Assembly: GCA_965198715.1 (NCBI GenBank)
Contig: CBDAPV010000001.1
Span: forward strand, 2,418,001 to 2,482,000
DNA from: RH-AL1 sp965198715
GTDB lineage: Bacteria; Pseudomonadota; Alphaproteobacteria; Rhizobiales; Beijerinckiaceae
Direction: 5' to 3'
DNA: 64,000 nt
The notes beneath the pieces were generated by a model, which worked only from the letters and a program-made list of their open reading frames with translations, ran no database searches and was not told the DNA's origin. The translations under genes were made by a program, and so were the position numbers. Positions 41,537 to 51,100 of the stretch are shown here, piece by piece (the stretch's first letter is position 1; each line of letters starts with the position of its first letter).

Positions 41537-42226
41537 CTACTTGTCGTCGTCGCCCTTCTTGGCGTCGTCAGCGCCTCCGCCAGCGGTCTCGCCTTCGGGC
41601 ACGTCCTCGCCCTCGACCAGCGTGGTCGCAATCTCCTCGGGCTCCGGCTCCGGCTCAACGACCGGCGGCTGGATGTTCAGCACCGCGTATTCGGCATCGG
41701 CCTCGTTGGTGAGGCGGGCGCCGCGCGGCAGCTTCAGTTCGGAAATATGAAGGCCGTCGCCGACCGCCATATCGGTCACGTCGACTTGGATGTTCTCGGG
41801 GATCGCGTCGGCGGCGACGGTCAGCTCGACGACGTGGCGCACGATGTTGACGACGCCGCCGTTCTTGATGGCCATCGATTCTTCCTGGCCGGTGACGTGG
41901 ATCGGGATCTCCACCGCGATCTTCTGGCCGGCCTTCAGCCGCAGGAAATCGACGTGCAGCGGCCTGTCCTTGATGGGATCAAGCTGGTAATCGCGCGGGA
42001 TGACCTTCTCGACGTCGCCGTCAACGTCGATGTCGAAGGTCGTGGTCATGAACCCGCCGGCGTAGATCAGCTTGTTGACGTCGTGCCAGGAGAGCGAGAT
42101 CGAGGTCGGCTTCTCTCCGCCTCCGTAGATCACGCCTGGAATGCGACCTTCACGACGTACGCTGCGAGCGGCCCCCTTGCCGACCTTGCTGCGCACCGAG
42201 GCCGCCAAAGTTTTTGCTTCGGCCAT
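41537..42226 (-). CDS. rplY: 50S ribosomal protein L25 (CTC/TL5 long form)
   Basis: 229-residue long-form L25: an N-terminal 5S rRNA-binding domain (residues about 7-95; AASVRSKVGKGAARSVRREG, IPGVIYGGGEKPT) followed by the C-terminal CTC domain (to about 190). The acidic, Glu/Asp-rich tail is usual for alphaproteobacteria. It is upstream of pth on the same strand. Confidence 0.95.
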   Translation of the reverse strand: MAEAKTLAASVRSKVGKGAARSVRREGRIPGVIYGGGEKPTSISLSWHDVNKLIYAGGFMTTTFDIDVDGDVEKVIPRDYQLDPIKDRPLHVDFLRLKAGQKIAVEIPIHVTGQEESMAIKNGGVVNIVRHVVELTVAADAIPENIQVDVTDMAVGDGLHISELKLPRGARLTNEADAEYAVLNIQPPVVEPEPEPEEIATTLVEGEDVPEGETAGGGADDAKKGDDDK

Positions 42227-42417
42227 CTGGTGTTCCTAGAGTTGAGTATCGTAGTCGCGCCCACGCCTCCAGGGGTGTCGGATTGCGCGCGGAGACCGGC
42301 CTTATAAAGTGCGACGCTTGGCAGGGCAACGTCTCATTGCTACACGGCTCATCGCGCGAGGTTTGGAATGCTTAAGAACTAGGCCCCCTGCCGAGTGATC
42401 GCGCTGCATTGCAGAAA

Positions 42418-42509
42418 GAAGGCGGCCTTCGCCCTCCGTGCCGGTCTCCCCATCCACCGGCACGACGTTTGCAGCCGACGGGACTTGACATCGGCCGGTA
42501 CGACCGGCC
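42418..42509 (+). promoter_or_regulatory. Hairpin-rich leader of the nitrate assimilation operon
   Basis: Three hairpins lie in the 315-bp gap before nirA: GAAGGC/GCCTTC (42418-42430), CGTGCCGGT/ACCGGCACG (42437-42464, perfect 9-bp stem with a 10-nt loop) and GGCCGGT/ACCGGCC (42493-42509). Nitrate assimilation leaders in related bacteria are controlled by NasT-type ANTAR antiterminators that bind paired hairpins. The loops here do not match the described ANTAR hexaloop, so the assignment is tentative. Confidence 0.4.
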
Positions 42510-42541
42510 TCAACATCACGACCAGGATTGAAGGACGAGTG

Positions 42542-44302
42542 ATGGGCGGCGAATTCACGTCCGAACAGAAGCGCTATCTCGAAGGGTTCACGTCGGGCAT
42601 CCAGGTCGGGCGCCTGAAGGCCGAGGGGTCTGGGACAGGCGGCAAGGCGGCTCCTAGCGGTCCCGACGCGCCGATGCTGCTGGCGATGGAGGCGCAGGAG
42701 GCCAAAGGCAAGAAGCTCACCGACATCGAGAAGGGCAAGCGCGAGAAGCACCCGCTCGACGACTACGAGACGCTGAAGACGCTGGCCGCCAACGATCAGT
42801 TTCCCAAGGGCGGCGACACGTTCCGCATGAAGTATTTCGGGTTGTTCTACGTCGCACCGGCGCAGGACTCGTTCATGTGCCGCCTGCGCATCCACAACGG
42901 CATCCTGAGCTACTGGCAGCTTGCCGGCCTCGCCAAGCTCGCCGACGATTGCGCCGGGCACTATGCCCACGTTACGACGCGCGCCAATTTCCAGCTACGT
43001 GAAATCCCGGCGCGCCACGCCATCGAGGTGGTCGAGCGCATCGTCGATCTCGGCCTTGCCTCCAAAGGTTCGGGCGGCGACAACATCCGCAACGTTACCG
43101 GCGACGCGACGGCCGGCATTGCGCCGGGCGAACTGCTCGACACCCGGCCGCACGCGCGCGATTGGCACTTTCACATCCTGAACACGCGCGCGATGTACAA
43201 CCTGCCGCGCAAGTTCAACGTCGCCTTCGACGGCGGCGGCCCGGTGCCGACGCTCGAGGACACCAACGACATCGGCTTCCAGGCGGTCGAGCTGAAAGGC
43301 GCGCCCGGCATCGCCGATGGCGTGTACTACCGTTTGATGCTCGGTGGCATCAGCGGACACAAGGATCTGGCGCGCTACACCGGCGTGATCGTGCCGCCGC
43401 GCGACGCCACCAAGGTGTCGGACGCAATCGTGCGCGTTCTGGTCGAGAGCGGCGACCGTAGTGACCGCAATCGCGCGCGGATGAAATACGTGCTCGATGA
43501 CTGGGGCTACGATAGGTATATCGAGGCTGTCGAGCTTAAGCTCGGAAGCAAGCTGATGCGCGTCGAAGAAAAATGGATGCTGGCGCGTCCCCGACAGGAT
43601 CGCCACGCCCATATCGGCGTGCACGCGCAAAAGCAGCCCGGCTTGAACTACATTGGCGTGGTCCTGCACGTGGGCAAGATGCTCACGGAACAGATGTACG
43701 CGATCGCCGACATCGCCCGCGACCTCGGCGACGGCGACATTCGGCTCACTGTCTGGCAGAACCTGCTGATCTCCGGCATCCCCGACGGCAAGGTCGAGGA
43801 AGCCAAGGCGCGGATCGAGGCGGCCGGTTTGGAATGGCGCGCGTCGTCGATCCGTGCCGGTCTCGTCGCCTGCACCGGCTCGCAGGGCTGCAAGTTCGCC
43901 AATGCGGCGACGAAGATGAACGCCGAGCAGGTGGCCGCTTGGTGCGAGCCCAGGGTGAGCCTGGATACGCCTGTCAACATCCATCTCACCGGCTGCAAGA
44001 ACAGCTGCGCCCAGCACTATATCGGCGATCTCGGCCTGATCGGCGTGCGTATTCCGATCAACGAGGACGGCGACACGGTCGACGGCTACAATGTGTTTGT
44101 CGGCGGCGGGTTCTCCGACACCGCCGCCATCGGCCGCGAACTCTTCAGCAACGTCAAGGCTACCGAGGCCCCGCAGGTCGTCGAGCGCGTGCTCAAGGGT
44201 TATCTCGCCAATCGATCGGGTCCCGAGCAGACTTTCCACGCTTTCGCCGCGTCGCACGAGATCGACGCGATCAGATCCTTCGCTGACAAGGTCGACGCAT
44301 GA
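42542..44302 (+). CDS. nirA: Ferredoxin-type assimilatory nitrite reductase NirA
   Basis: 586-residue sirohaem/4Fe-4S enzyme that reduces nitrite to ammonia. Cluster ligands are in ACTGSQGC (near residues 442-449) and GCKNSC (near 483-488), the C-x5-C...C-x3-C pattern. The paired ferredoxin-like NIR_SIR domains begin around DSFMCRLRIHNGILSYWQL. It is of the cyanobacterial NirA type, not NirBD, so it needs a low-potential electron donor. The next gene, overlapping by 4 bp, likely supplies it. The N-terminal about 90 residues are a lineage extension. Confidence 0.93.
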   Translation: MGGEFTSEQKRYLEGFTSGIQVGRLKAEGSGTGGKAAPSGPDAPMLLAMEAQEAKGKKLTDIEKGKREKHPLDDYETLKTLAANDQFPKGGDTFRMKYFGLFYVAPAQDSFMCRLRIHNGILSYWQLAGLAKLADDCAGHYAHVTTRANFQLREIPARHAIEVVERIVDLGLASKGSGGDNIRNVTGDATAGIAPGELLDTRPHARDWHFHILNTRAMYNLPRKFNVAFDGGGPVPTLEDTNDIGFQAVELKGAPGIADGVYYRLMLGGISGHKDLARYTGVIVPPRDATKVSDAIVRVLVESGDRSDRNRARMKYVLDDWGYDRYIEAVELKLGSKLMRVEEKWMLARPRQDRHAHIGVHAQKQPGLNYIGVVLHVGKMLTEQMYAIADIARDLGDGDIRLTVWQNLLISGIPDGKVEEAKARIEAAGLEWRASSIRAGLVACTGSQGCKFANAATKMNAEQVAAWCEPRVSLDTPVNIHLTGCKNSCAQHYIGDLGLIGVRIPINEDGDTVDGYNVFVGGGFSDTAAIGRELFSNVKATEAPQVVERVLKGYLANRSGPEQTFHAFAASHEIDAIRSFADKVDA

Positions 44303-45894
44303 GCTTTCAGGCTCCCACCCCTACCGTCGCTCCGTTTATTCCCGAGAACGCGCCCTTCTCGGAAGAACAGAGAGCATGGCTTAACGGTTTCTTCGCCGGC
44401 TTCGTCGCGCCCCAAGCGGGCGGCGCACAGCCGATCAGCGCGGCCGATGCGGGCATGGCGGAAGACGACGAGGCTCCTTGGCACGACCCGGCGATGCCGA
44501 TGGGTGAACGTATGGAGCTCGCCGAGGGCAAGCCGATCCAGCGTCGACTGATGGCCGCGATGGCGCAGCAGGATTGCGGGCAGTGCGGCTACGATTGCCA
44601 CAATTACTCAAAGGCGATCGCAGACGGCAAGGAGCCGGCGTTGAACCTGTGCGTGCCCGGCGGCAAGGAGACCGCGCGCAAGGTCAAGGAACTCGCGGCC
44701 GAGATCGGCAGCGCGCCGGCAGAGAAACCCGATGCGGCGGCCGAGGCCGTGGGAGCGGCTGAGGTCGTCGACGCCGCACCGGGTTATTCCCGCGCCAACC
44801 CCGTCGAGGTGATCTTCGAGGGCCGCCGTCGTCTCAACAAGCAGGATTCGACCAAGTCGACCTTCCACGTCGAGATCGATCTTCGCGGCGCCGGCATCGA
44901 GTATGTTGTGGGCGACTCGTTCGGCCTGTTTCCGCGCAACAGCGCCGCGCTCGTCGACGGCGTCGTCGCGGCCATCGGCGCGCCGCGCGACTTTCCGATC
45001 GGCGACAAGACTATCGTCGAGGTGCTGACCACCGAGTTTTCATTGGGTACGGCCCCCGATACGCTCTTCGAGCTCGTGTCCTACATCACCGGTGGCGAGC
45101 GCCGCGCCAAGGCTAAGGCCCTCGCCAAAGGCGAAGACCCCGATGGTGATGTCGCCACGCTCGACGTGCTTGGTGTTCTCGAGAAGTTTCCAAATCTGCG
45201 CCCGGATCCGGAGGCCTTCATCGAGTCGCTGGATCCCCTGCAGCCGCGGCTCTACTCGATCTCGTCTTCGCACAACGCCACTCCGGGATGGGTGACTTTG
45301 ACGGTCGATCACGTGCGCTATTCGGTCAACGAACGCGTGCGCCACGGCGTCGCCTCGACTTGGCTCGCCGAGGAGCTGCCGATTGGCAGCCGCATCAAGG
45401 CCTATGTCCAGAAGGCGCATAATTTCGCGCTGCCAAAATCGAGCGAAGTGCCGATCATCATGGTCGGTCCCGGCACCGGCGTCGCCCCGTTCCGCGCCTT
45501 CCTCCACGACCGCAAGGCCGCCGACTCGAAGGGCGGCGCCTGGTTGTTCTTCGGCCACCAGCGTCGCGCCGCCGACTATTTCTACGAGGAGGAGATGGAG
45601 AGCTTCCTGCATGACGGGACGTTGTCGAAAATCTCGCTGGCGTGGTCGCGTGACGCTGACACGCCGAAGACCTACGTTCAGGACAAGATGCGCGAGAACG
45701 CCAAGGAGCTCTGGACCTGGATCGAAAAAGGCTCGCATTTCTATATCTGCGGCGACGCCAAGCGCATGGCGAGCGACGTCGACAAGGCGCTCGTCGAGAT
45801 CGTTGCCAACGAGGGGAGACTTGCGCCCGCCGAGGCCAAGGGCTTCGTTGCCGAGCTGAAGAAGTCTGGTCGCTATCAAGCCGACGTGTATTAG
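44299..45894 (+). CDS. NADPH-dependent CysJ-like reductase with N-terminal RnfB-type 4Fe-4S domain
   Basis: 531-residue soluble electron-transfer protein. Residues about 78-125 hold C93-x2-C96-x3-C100-x17-C118 (CGQCGYDCHNY), an RnfB-like 4Fe-4S domain. From about residue 165 there is a CysJ/P450-reductase-type FAD domain (LYSISSSHNATPGWVTLTV) and an NADPH domain (VGPGTGVAPFRAFLHDR, GSHFYICGDAKRMASDV). There is no flavodoxin FMN domain. It overlaps nirA by ATGA and precedes nasA by 13 bp, so it probably passes NADPH electrons to NirA and perhaps NasA. Annotations as sulfite reductase alpha would be by similarity only. Confidence 0.87.
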   Translation: MSFQAPTPTVAPFIPENAPFSEEQRAWLNGFFAGFVAPQAGGAQPISAADAGMAEDDEAPWHDPAMPMGERMELAEGKPIQRRLMAAMAQQDCGQCGYDCHNYSKAIADGKEPALNLCVPGGKETARKVKELAAEIGSAPAEKPDAAAEAVGAAEVVDAAPGYSRANPVEVIFEGRRRLNKQDSTKSTFHVEIDLRGAGIEYVVGDSFGLFPRNSAALVDGVVAAIGAPRDFPIGDKTIVEVLTTEFSLGTAPDTLFELVSYITGGERRAKAKALAKGEDPDGDVATLDVLGVLEKFPNLRPDPEAFIESLDPLQPRLYSISSSHNATPGWVTLTVDHVRYSVNERVRHGVASTWLAEELPIGSRIKAYVQKAHNFALPKSSEVPIIMVGPGTGVAPFRAFLHDRKAADSKGGAWLFFGHQRRAADYFYEEEMESFLHDGTLSKISLAWSRDADTPKTYVQDKMRENAKELWTWIEKGSHFYICGDAKRMASDVDKALVEIVANEGRLAPAEAKGFVAELKKSGRYQADVY

Positions 45895-45907
45895 GCGAGG
45901 CGACAGC

Positions 45908-48577
45908 ATGACGGACGCGGTCCGTACCACCTGTCCCTATTGCGGCGTCGGTTGCGGCGTGCTCGCGACGCCCGACGGCAACGGTGGAGCCGAGATTGCC
46001 GGTGACAAAACGCATCCTGCGAACTTCGGTCGGTTGTGCTCGAAAGGGTCGGCTCTCGGCGAAACGCTTGATGCCGCGACGCGTCTGACCCACCCTGAAG
46101 TGAATGGGGAGCGCGTCTCGTGGAGCGATGCGCTCGACCATGTCGCGTCAGGTTACCGCCGCGTCATTGACGCGCATGGCCCGTCGGCTGTCGCCTTCTA
46201 TCTGTCGGGCCAGCTTCTGACGGAGGACTATTACGTTCCCAACAAGCTGATGAAGGGCTTTATCGGCTCGTCCAACGTCGACACCAACTCTCGCCTGTGC
46301 ATGTCGTCGGCGGTGGCCGGCCACAAGCGGGCGTTCGGCTCCGATACGGTCCCCGGCTGCTACGAGGATCTCGACGAGGGCGACCTTTTCGTGCTGGTCG
46401 GCTCCAATGCCGCCTGGTGCCACCCCGTCCTGTTCCAGCGCATGATGAAGGCGCATGAGGAGCGCGGCGCGGCGCTGATCACCATCGACGTCCGCCGCAC
46501 CGCCACGGCCGAGGATGCCGAGCAGCACCTCGGCATCGCGCCAGGGCAGGACTCGACGCTGTTCTCCGGCCTGCTCGTGCATCTCGCCGACAACGGGCAT
46601 CTCGATCACGCCTATATCGAAGCCCACACCGAGAACTTCGCGGCGACGCTCGCCTCGGCTCGCGCCATCGCTCCCAATATCGCCGCCGTGGCCTTGCGCA
46701 CGCGGCTGCCGGTGGAGGATGTCGCTCGCTTCTATCGTCGCTGGGCCAGTACGGAGCGCGTCGTCACGCTCTACAGCCAGGGCGTCAACCAGTCGTCGCA
46801 GGGCACCGATAAAGTCAACGCTATTCTGAACTGCCATCTCGCGACCGGGAGGATCGGCCGTCGCGGCGCCGGACCGCTCTCGTTGACGGGTCAACCTAAC
46901 GCGATGGGCGGACGAGAGGTTGGCGGCCTCTCCAACCAGCTCGCCGCGCACATGGCCTTCACCGATGCCGACATCGACCGCGTCGCGCGCTTCTGGAACG
47001 CGCCGAACATTGCGCGCAAGCCTGGGCTGATCGTCACCGACATCATCAAGGCCATCGAGGCCGGCACGATCAAGGCGCTGTGGGTCATCGGCACCAACCC
47101 CGCCGTCAGCCTGCCGCAGACCGAGGACGTAAAGGCGGCGTTCCGCAAGCTCGAACTCTTCGTCGTCTCCGAGAACGTCAGCTCCAACGACACGCTGAAC
47201 AGCGGTGCCCACGTCCGGCTTCCGGCTCAGGCCTGGGGAGAGAAGGACGGCACGGTGACGAATTCCGAGCGCCGCATTTCGCGCCAGCGTCGCTTCCTCG
47301 AGCCGGTCGGGGAGGCGAAGCCCGACTGGTGGGCGGTGAGCCAACTCGGCCGGCGCCTGGGTTTCTCCGGCTTCGACTTCGAGACGCCACGCGACGTCTT
47401 CGCCGAGCATGCCGGTTTGTCCGGCTTCGAGAACGCCGGCACCCGCGACTTCGACATTGGCAGCTTCGCCGCCATCGGCGAATCGCTCTACGATAAGCTG
47501 GCGCCGGTGCAATGGCCGCAGCCCTCCGGCGGCGGCGGCATGCCGCGCTTCTTCGCGGCAGGCGGGTTCTACACGCCTTCGCGCAAGGCGCAGTTCGTGG
47601 CGCCGGCGCCGCCGCAGCTCGCCGAGCAGGTCTCGGCCTCGTTCCCGCTGCTGCTCAACACCGGCCGCATCCGCGACCAGTGGCATACGATGACGCGCAC
47701 CGGCCTGTCGCCGCGCCTCGGTAGCCATTTGCCCGAGCCGTTCGTCTCGGTGCATCCCTACGATGCCAATCGCTTCGGTCTCGTCGACGGCGGCTTGGCG
47801 CGCCTCACCAACCATCACGGCTCGGGCACCTACCGCGTGCAGTTCAGCAGCGGCCAGGAGCGCGGCGCCGTGTTCGTGCCGATGCATTGGAACAACGAGA
47901 CGGCGAGCGATTCGCGCGCCGGGTCCATGGTGCACGCCATCGTCGATCCGTTCTCGGGCCAGCCCGATTTCAAGGCCACGCCCGTCGCCGTCTCGCAGGT
48001 GACGATGCGTAGCGCCGGCTTCCTGCTGTCGCGCACCCGTCTGCACCTGCCGCGCACCAGCTATTGGGCATGGACGGCCATTACCGGCGGCTTTGCCGCG
48101 CGTATCGACACCGACGGCGATGGCGCCGATCTCCTGACCGTCGTGGCGGAGGCCGCGGGCGAGGCCGACGTGTTGCGCTACGTCGATGCCGGGCGTGGGA
48201 TCTCGCGCACGGCGCTCATCTCAGCCGAACGCCTCGTCGGCGGCCTCTTCCTCGCGCCCGCCGCGGATCCGCCGAAATGGGCAATCCTCGCTGAGGCGTG
48301 GAACGCCGAGACCATCGACAGGCAGATGCGCCGCGTGGTGCTGTCGGGCAAGCGGCTCGACGGGGCCGCCGACGAGGGCCCCAACATCTGCGCCTGTTTC
48401 GGCATCCCGGAAAGGCGTATCCTCGCAGCGATCCGGGACGGTGCCACCTCGGTCGACGCGATCGGCGCCAAGCTCAAGGCCGGTACGAATTGCGGCTCGT
48501 GCAAGCCGGAGCTGAAGCGCCTGCTGTCGGACGCGGGCAGCCTGGCGGTCACCCGCGCCAAGCAGGGCGCCTCGTAG
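45908..48577 (+). CDS. nasA: Assimilatory nitrate reductase catalytic subunit with BFD-like [2Fe-2S] domain
   Basis: 889-residue molybdopterin oxidoreductase that reduces nitrate to nitrite in the cytoplasm. The N-terminal 4Fe-4S site uses C9, C12, C16 and C44 (CPYCGVGCGV, RLCSKGSAL). The Mo-bisMGD domains run to about residue 700. A C-terminal BFD-like [2Fe-2S] domain (about 830-885; ICACFGIPERRILAAI and GTNCGSCKPELKRLL) marks the NasA type that receives electrons from a reductase. No nitrate transporter is adjacent. Confidence 0.94.
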   Translation: MTDAVRTTCPYCGVGCGVLATPDGNGGAEIAGDKTHPANFGRLCSKGSALGETLDAATRLTHPEVNGERVSWSDALDHVASGYRRVIDAHGPSAVAFYLSGQLLTEDYYVPNKLMKGFIGSSNVDTNSRLCMSSAVAGHKRAFGSDTVPGCYEDLDEGDLFVLVGSNAAWCHPVLFQRMMKAHEERGAALITIDVRRTATAEDAEQHLGIAPGQDSTLFSGLLVHLADNGHLDHAYIEAHTENFAATLASARAIAPNIAAVALRTRLPVEDVARFYRRWASTERVVTLYSQGVNQSSQGTDKVNAILNCHLATGRIGRRGAGPLSLTGQPNAMGGREVGGLSNQLAAHMAFTDADIDRVARFWNAPNIARKPGLIVTDIIKAIEAGTIKALWVIGTNPAVSLPQTEDVKAAFRKLELFVVSENVSSNDTLNSGAHVRLPAQAWGEKDGTVTNSERRISRQRRFLEPVGEAKPDWWAVSQLGRRLGFSGFDFETPRDVFAEHAGLSGFENAGTRDFDIGSFAAIGESLYDKLAPVQWPQPSGGGGMPRFFAAGGFYTPSRKAQFVAPAPPQLAEQVSASFPLLLNTGRIRDQWHTMTRTGLSPRLGSHLPEPFVSVHPYDANRFGLVDGGLARLTNHHGSGTYRVQFSSGQERGAVFVPMHWNNETASDSRAGSMVHAIVDPFSGQPDFKATPVAVSQVTMRSAGFLLSRTRLHLPRTSYWAWTAITGGFAARIDTDGDGADLLTVVAEAAGEADVLRYVDAGRGISRTALISAERLVGGLFLAPAADPPKWAILAEAWNAETIDRQMRRVVLSGKRLDGAADEGPNICACFGIPERRILAAIRDGATSVDAIGAKLKAGTNCGSCKPELKRLLSDAGSLAVTRAKQGAS

Positions 48578-48784
48578 CGCCTTGTACCCGTGGAGTGTCC
48601 TGCGAGCGGGGGCCTTCCCTTCACATTCGCTTTGGACTAGGCAGGGTCGTCGCCGATTGCGCGGACGCGGTGAGCCCTGCCGGACAGACCCCCGCCGGCC
48701 GTTGGACTGATAACAGAAATGTCCTCGGGTTTGCCGTCCCATGGGCGGTAGCGACGAGGCCAAGCCGACGAGTGGGAGCCATTG

Positions 48785-49102
48785 GTGGACACCAACAGTG
48801 AGGCCGGCGACACGAATGCGACGGCCGACGTCAAGGCGCCTACCGGGCACGACGAGCTGGTCGAGAAGATCATCGACACGATCGTCACCGAGGGCATGAT
48901 CGATCGCGATCGGGTGACGCCCGACGCTACAATCGAGAGCCTCGACCTGAAATCGATCGACATCGTGATGATCCTCACCGCGATCGAGGACAAGTTCGAT
49001 GTCTACATTCCGATGGACGGCCCGTTTCATGACGCCAAGAACGTCAGCCAGCTGATCGACGCGATCGCCAGCTACATTATCAAAGAAAAGCAGCAGGCCT
49101 GA
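48785..49102 (+). CDS. Dedicated acyl carrier protein
   Basis: 105-residue acyl carrier protein with a 25-residue hydrophilic N-terminal extension. The 4'-phosphopantetheine attachment Ser is in ESLDLKSIDIVMI (DLKS in place of DSLS). The gene starts with GTG, six nt after GGGAG. It is the first of five overlapping genes with a ketosynthase, two hot-dog proteins and an SDR, so it carries the growing chain of that pathway and is distinct from the housekeeping AcpP. Confidence 0.88.
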   Translation: MDTNSEAGDTNATADVKAPTGHDELVEKIIDTIVTEGMIDRDRVTPDATIESLDLKSIDIVMILTAIEDKFDVYIPMDGPFHDAKNVSQLIDAIASYIIKEKQQA

Positions 49103-50319
49103 TGGTCGATCGCAAGCGGGTGGTCGTGACCGGCTCCGGCGCGGTCTCGTCCGCCGGCGTCGGTGCCGCCAAGTTGTGGGCCGCCGCTCGCGATGGTCGC
49201 GCTTGCATCTTCCCGCCCGTTTTCCCCTATGAATATCGCGGGCGCATCAAGATCGCCGCGCAGGTGCAGGATTTCGATCCGACCCTCTACCTCGATCGCA
49301 ACACGCTGCCGTTCTGCGACCCTGTCAGCCAGCATCTGCTCGTGGCTGCGGACGAAGCGATGGCCCAGGCCGGCTACGATCGAAGCACCCGGTTGGGACC
49401 GCGCGCCGCCTGCATCGTGGGCACCGGCATCGGCGGCATGATCACGATCGAGGAGGGCATCCACCTCTCGCTGATCAAGAAGGGCCGGCCGCATCCGCTC
49501 ATGGTGCCCAAGCTGATCCCTTCGGCATGCCCGGCCAACCTCTCGATCCGCTACGGTCTGCAAGGCGTCAGCTTCGCGGTCGCCTCCGCCTGCTCCTCGG
49601 CGACGCAGGCGATCGGGATCGGCTATCAGTTGATTCGCTCGGGCGCCGTCGATATCGCCGTGGTCGGCGGCACGGAGGATCATATCACAAACAACGCCAT
49701 GCTCGCCTGGGAAGCGTTGCGGGTGATGACGCCTGACTTCTGCCGGCCTTTCTCCAAGGGCCGCAACGGCATGGTTCTCGGCGCCGGTGCCGGCGTCGTG
49801 GTGCTGGAATCCGAGGACCATGCCCGCGTGAGGGGCGCGACACCGCTCGCCGAGCTCGCCGGCTACGGCACCACCACCGATGCCAAGGACATGGTCGCCC
49901 CCGACGTCGCAGGCGCGTCGCGCGCGATGGTCATCGCGCTTGAGGATGCAGGCGTGACGACGGACGACATCGACTATGTCAACGCCCACGGCACGGCGAC
50001 GATCGTCAACGACACGACCGAGTCGGCGGCGCTGCATGCCGTGTTCGGCGAGCGGGCGGCGCACCTGCCGATCTCCTCGACCAAGCCGATCCACGGCCAC
50101 GGCCTCGGCGCCGCCGGAGCGCTCGAACTCGTCGTGACGCTCAACGCGATGCGCGAGCAGATCGCGCCGCCGACCATCAACTTCCTCGAGCCGGACGAGA
50201 GATGTCCGGTCGATTGCATCCCCAACGTGGCGCGCCCTTTGCGCATCCATACCGCCATGTCGAATTCCTTCGCCTTCGGCGGCGTCAACGCCGTGCTGGT
50301 GATCCGCGAGGCAGCATGA
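49102..50319 (+). CDS. Beta-ketoacyl-ACP synthase (FabF/NodE-like)
   Basis: 405-residue condensing enzyme that extends an acyl chain on ACP. The catalytic Cys is in VASACSSATQAIGIG, with His in NAHGTATIVND and His in KPIHGHGLGAAGALE: a full KAS II-type Cys-His-His triad. The N-terminus RKRVVVTGSGAVSSAGVG is typical. The start ATG overlaps the ACP stop (TGATG). The N-terminal region shows low similarity to housekeeping FabF, consistent with a specialised product. Confidence 0.9.
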   Translation: MVDRKRVVVTGSGAVSSAGVGAAKLWAAARDGRACIFPPVFPYEYRGRIKIAAQVQDFDPTLYLDRNTLPFCDPVSQHLLVAADEAMAQAGYDRSTRLGPRAACIVGTGIGGMITIEEGIHLSLIKKGRPHPLMVPKLIPSACPANLSIRYGLQGVSFAVASACSSATQAIGIGYQLIRSGAVDIAVVGGTEDHITNNAMLAWEALRVMTPDFCRPFSKGRNGMVLGAGAGVVVLESEDHARVRGATPLAELAGYGTTTDAKDMVAPDVAGASRAMVIALEDAGVTTDDIDYVNAHGTATIVNDTTESAALHAVFGERAAHLPISSTKPIHGHGLGAAGALELVVTLNAMREQIAPPTINFLEPDERCPVDCIPNVARPLRIHTAMSNSFAFGGVNAVLVIREAA

Positions 50320-50693
50320 CGCCGCTCGGCACCTTCCCGGTCGCGGCCACGCGCGCCGAGGTTGCGGCGTTTCGTGCCGCGACCGGCCTCGAGCCGGGCG
50401 AGGGCGTGCCCTCCACCTTTCCGATGCGCTGGCTCGCCGCCCCGGAGCTGCGCGAGGCGCTGCTCGCGCTGGCGCCGGAGGAGGATCTCGTGCCGGTGCA
50501 CGAATCGCAGGTCTTCGAGTACCTCGCTCCACTCGTTGTCGATGGACGCTACGCGATGGAGTTCGCCGCCCGTCGCGAGGCCTCGCCCGAGCGCCTCGTG
50601 CTCGCCGGCACGATCAGCGATGCGGCCGGCACGCCGCTCGTCCGCGTCGAGACGATCCTGCGCCTGTTCTCCACTTCCGCGGCGGCGGCGTGA
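50316..50693 (+). CDS. Hot-dog fold protein (MaoC N-terminal/FAS1-DH-like)
   Basis: 125-residue protein starting at an ATG that overlaps the ketosynthase stop (ATGA). It resembles the N-terminal, often non-catalytic half of two-part MaoC dehydratases (FAFRAATGLEPGEG-like start, VPVHESQVFEYLAPLVVDGR). It lacks the D-x5-H catalytic pattern, which the next gene has. The two probably form a hetero-dimeric 3-hydroxyacyl dehydratase. The assignment is by pattern and context. Confidence 0.68.
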   Translation: MTPLGTFPVAATRAEVAAFRAATGLEPGEGVPSTFPMRWLAAPELREALLALAPEEDLVPVHESQVFEYLAPLVVDGRYAMEFAARREASPERLVLAGTISDAAGTPLVRVETILRLFSTSAAAA

Positions 50694-51100
50694 GCGCGGC
50701 GCCTCGGCGGGGCGAGGTGGTTGCATCGCATCGCTTCGGCCCGTTCCCGGCGACGGCGGTCTTGGCCTATGCCGCCGCCTCGGCCGACAGCAACCCGCTG
50801 CACACCGATCCCGTGCTCGCCGCCAAGGCCGGCCTGCCGCGGCCGCCAATTCACGGCATGCTGATCATGGGCTGCTTCGAGACCTATCTCGCGCGTTGGC
50901 GGCCCGCCGCGACGATCCGCAAGCTCTCGGCCAAGTTCATCCGTCCCGTGCTGGTCGATGAGAGCTTCGAGATCTCGGCCAAGGTGGTGCAGGCGACGCC
51001 GGGAACTCCGGTCGTGCTGCGGCTCACGGTCAAGCGCGAGGCGACCGCGGACGCAGAGGCCGATCTCGTCTGCCTCGGCGAGGCGTTCGTCGACCCATGA
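50690..51100 (+). CDS. MaoC-like (R)-3-hydroxyacyl dehydratase
   Basis: 136-residue hot-dog protein with the hydratase-2 motif AYAAASADSNPLHTDPVLAAKAGLPRPPIHGM split around Asp and His (SADSNPLHTD, then PPIHGMLIMG). This supports reversible dehydration of 3-hydroxyacyl chains. The GTG start overlaps the previous stop by 4 bp, and the 3' end overlaps the SDR start by 4 bp. Confidence 0.85.
   Translation: MSAAPRRGEVVASHRFGPFPATAVLAYAAASADSNPLHTDPVLAAKAGLPRPPIHGMLIMGCFETYLARWRPAATIRKLSAKFIRPVLVDESFEISAKVVQATPGTPVVLRLTVKREATADAEADLVCLGEAFVDP

Noticed and set aside
46148..48046. Minus-strand open frame of 632 codons inside nasA
   Set aside because: Antisense shadow of a molybdopterin oxidoreductase with clear motifs; no independent start signals or family.
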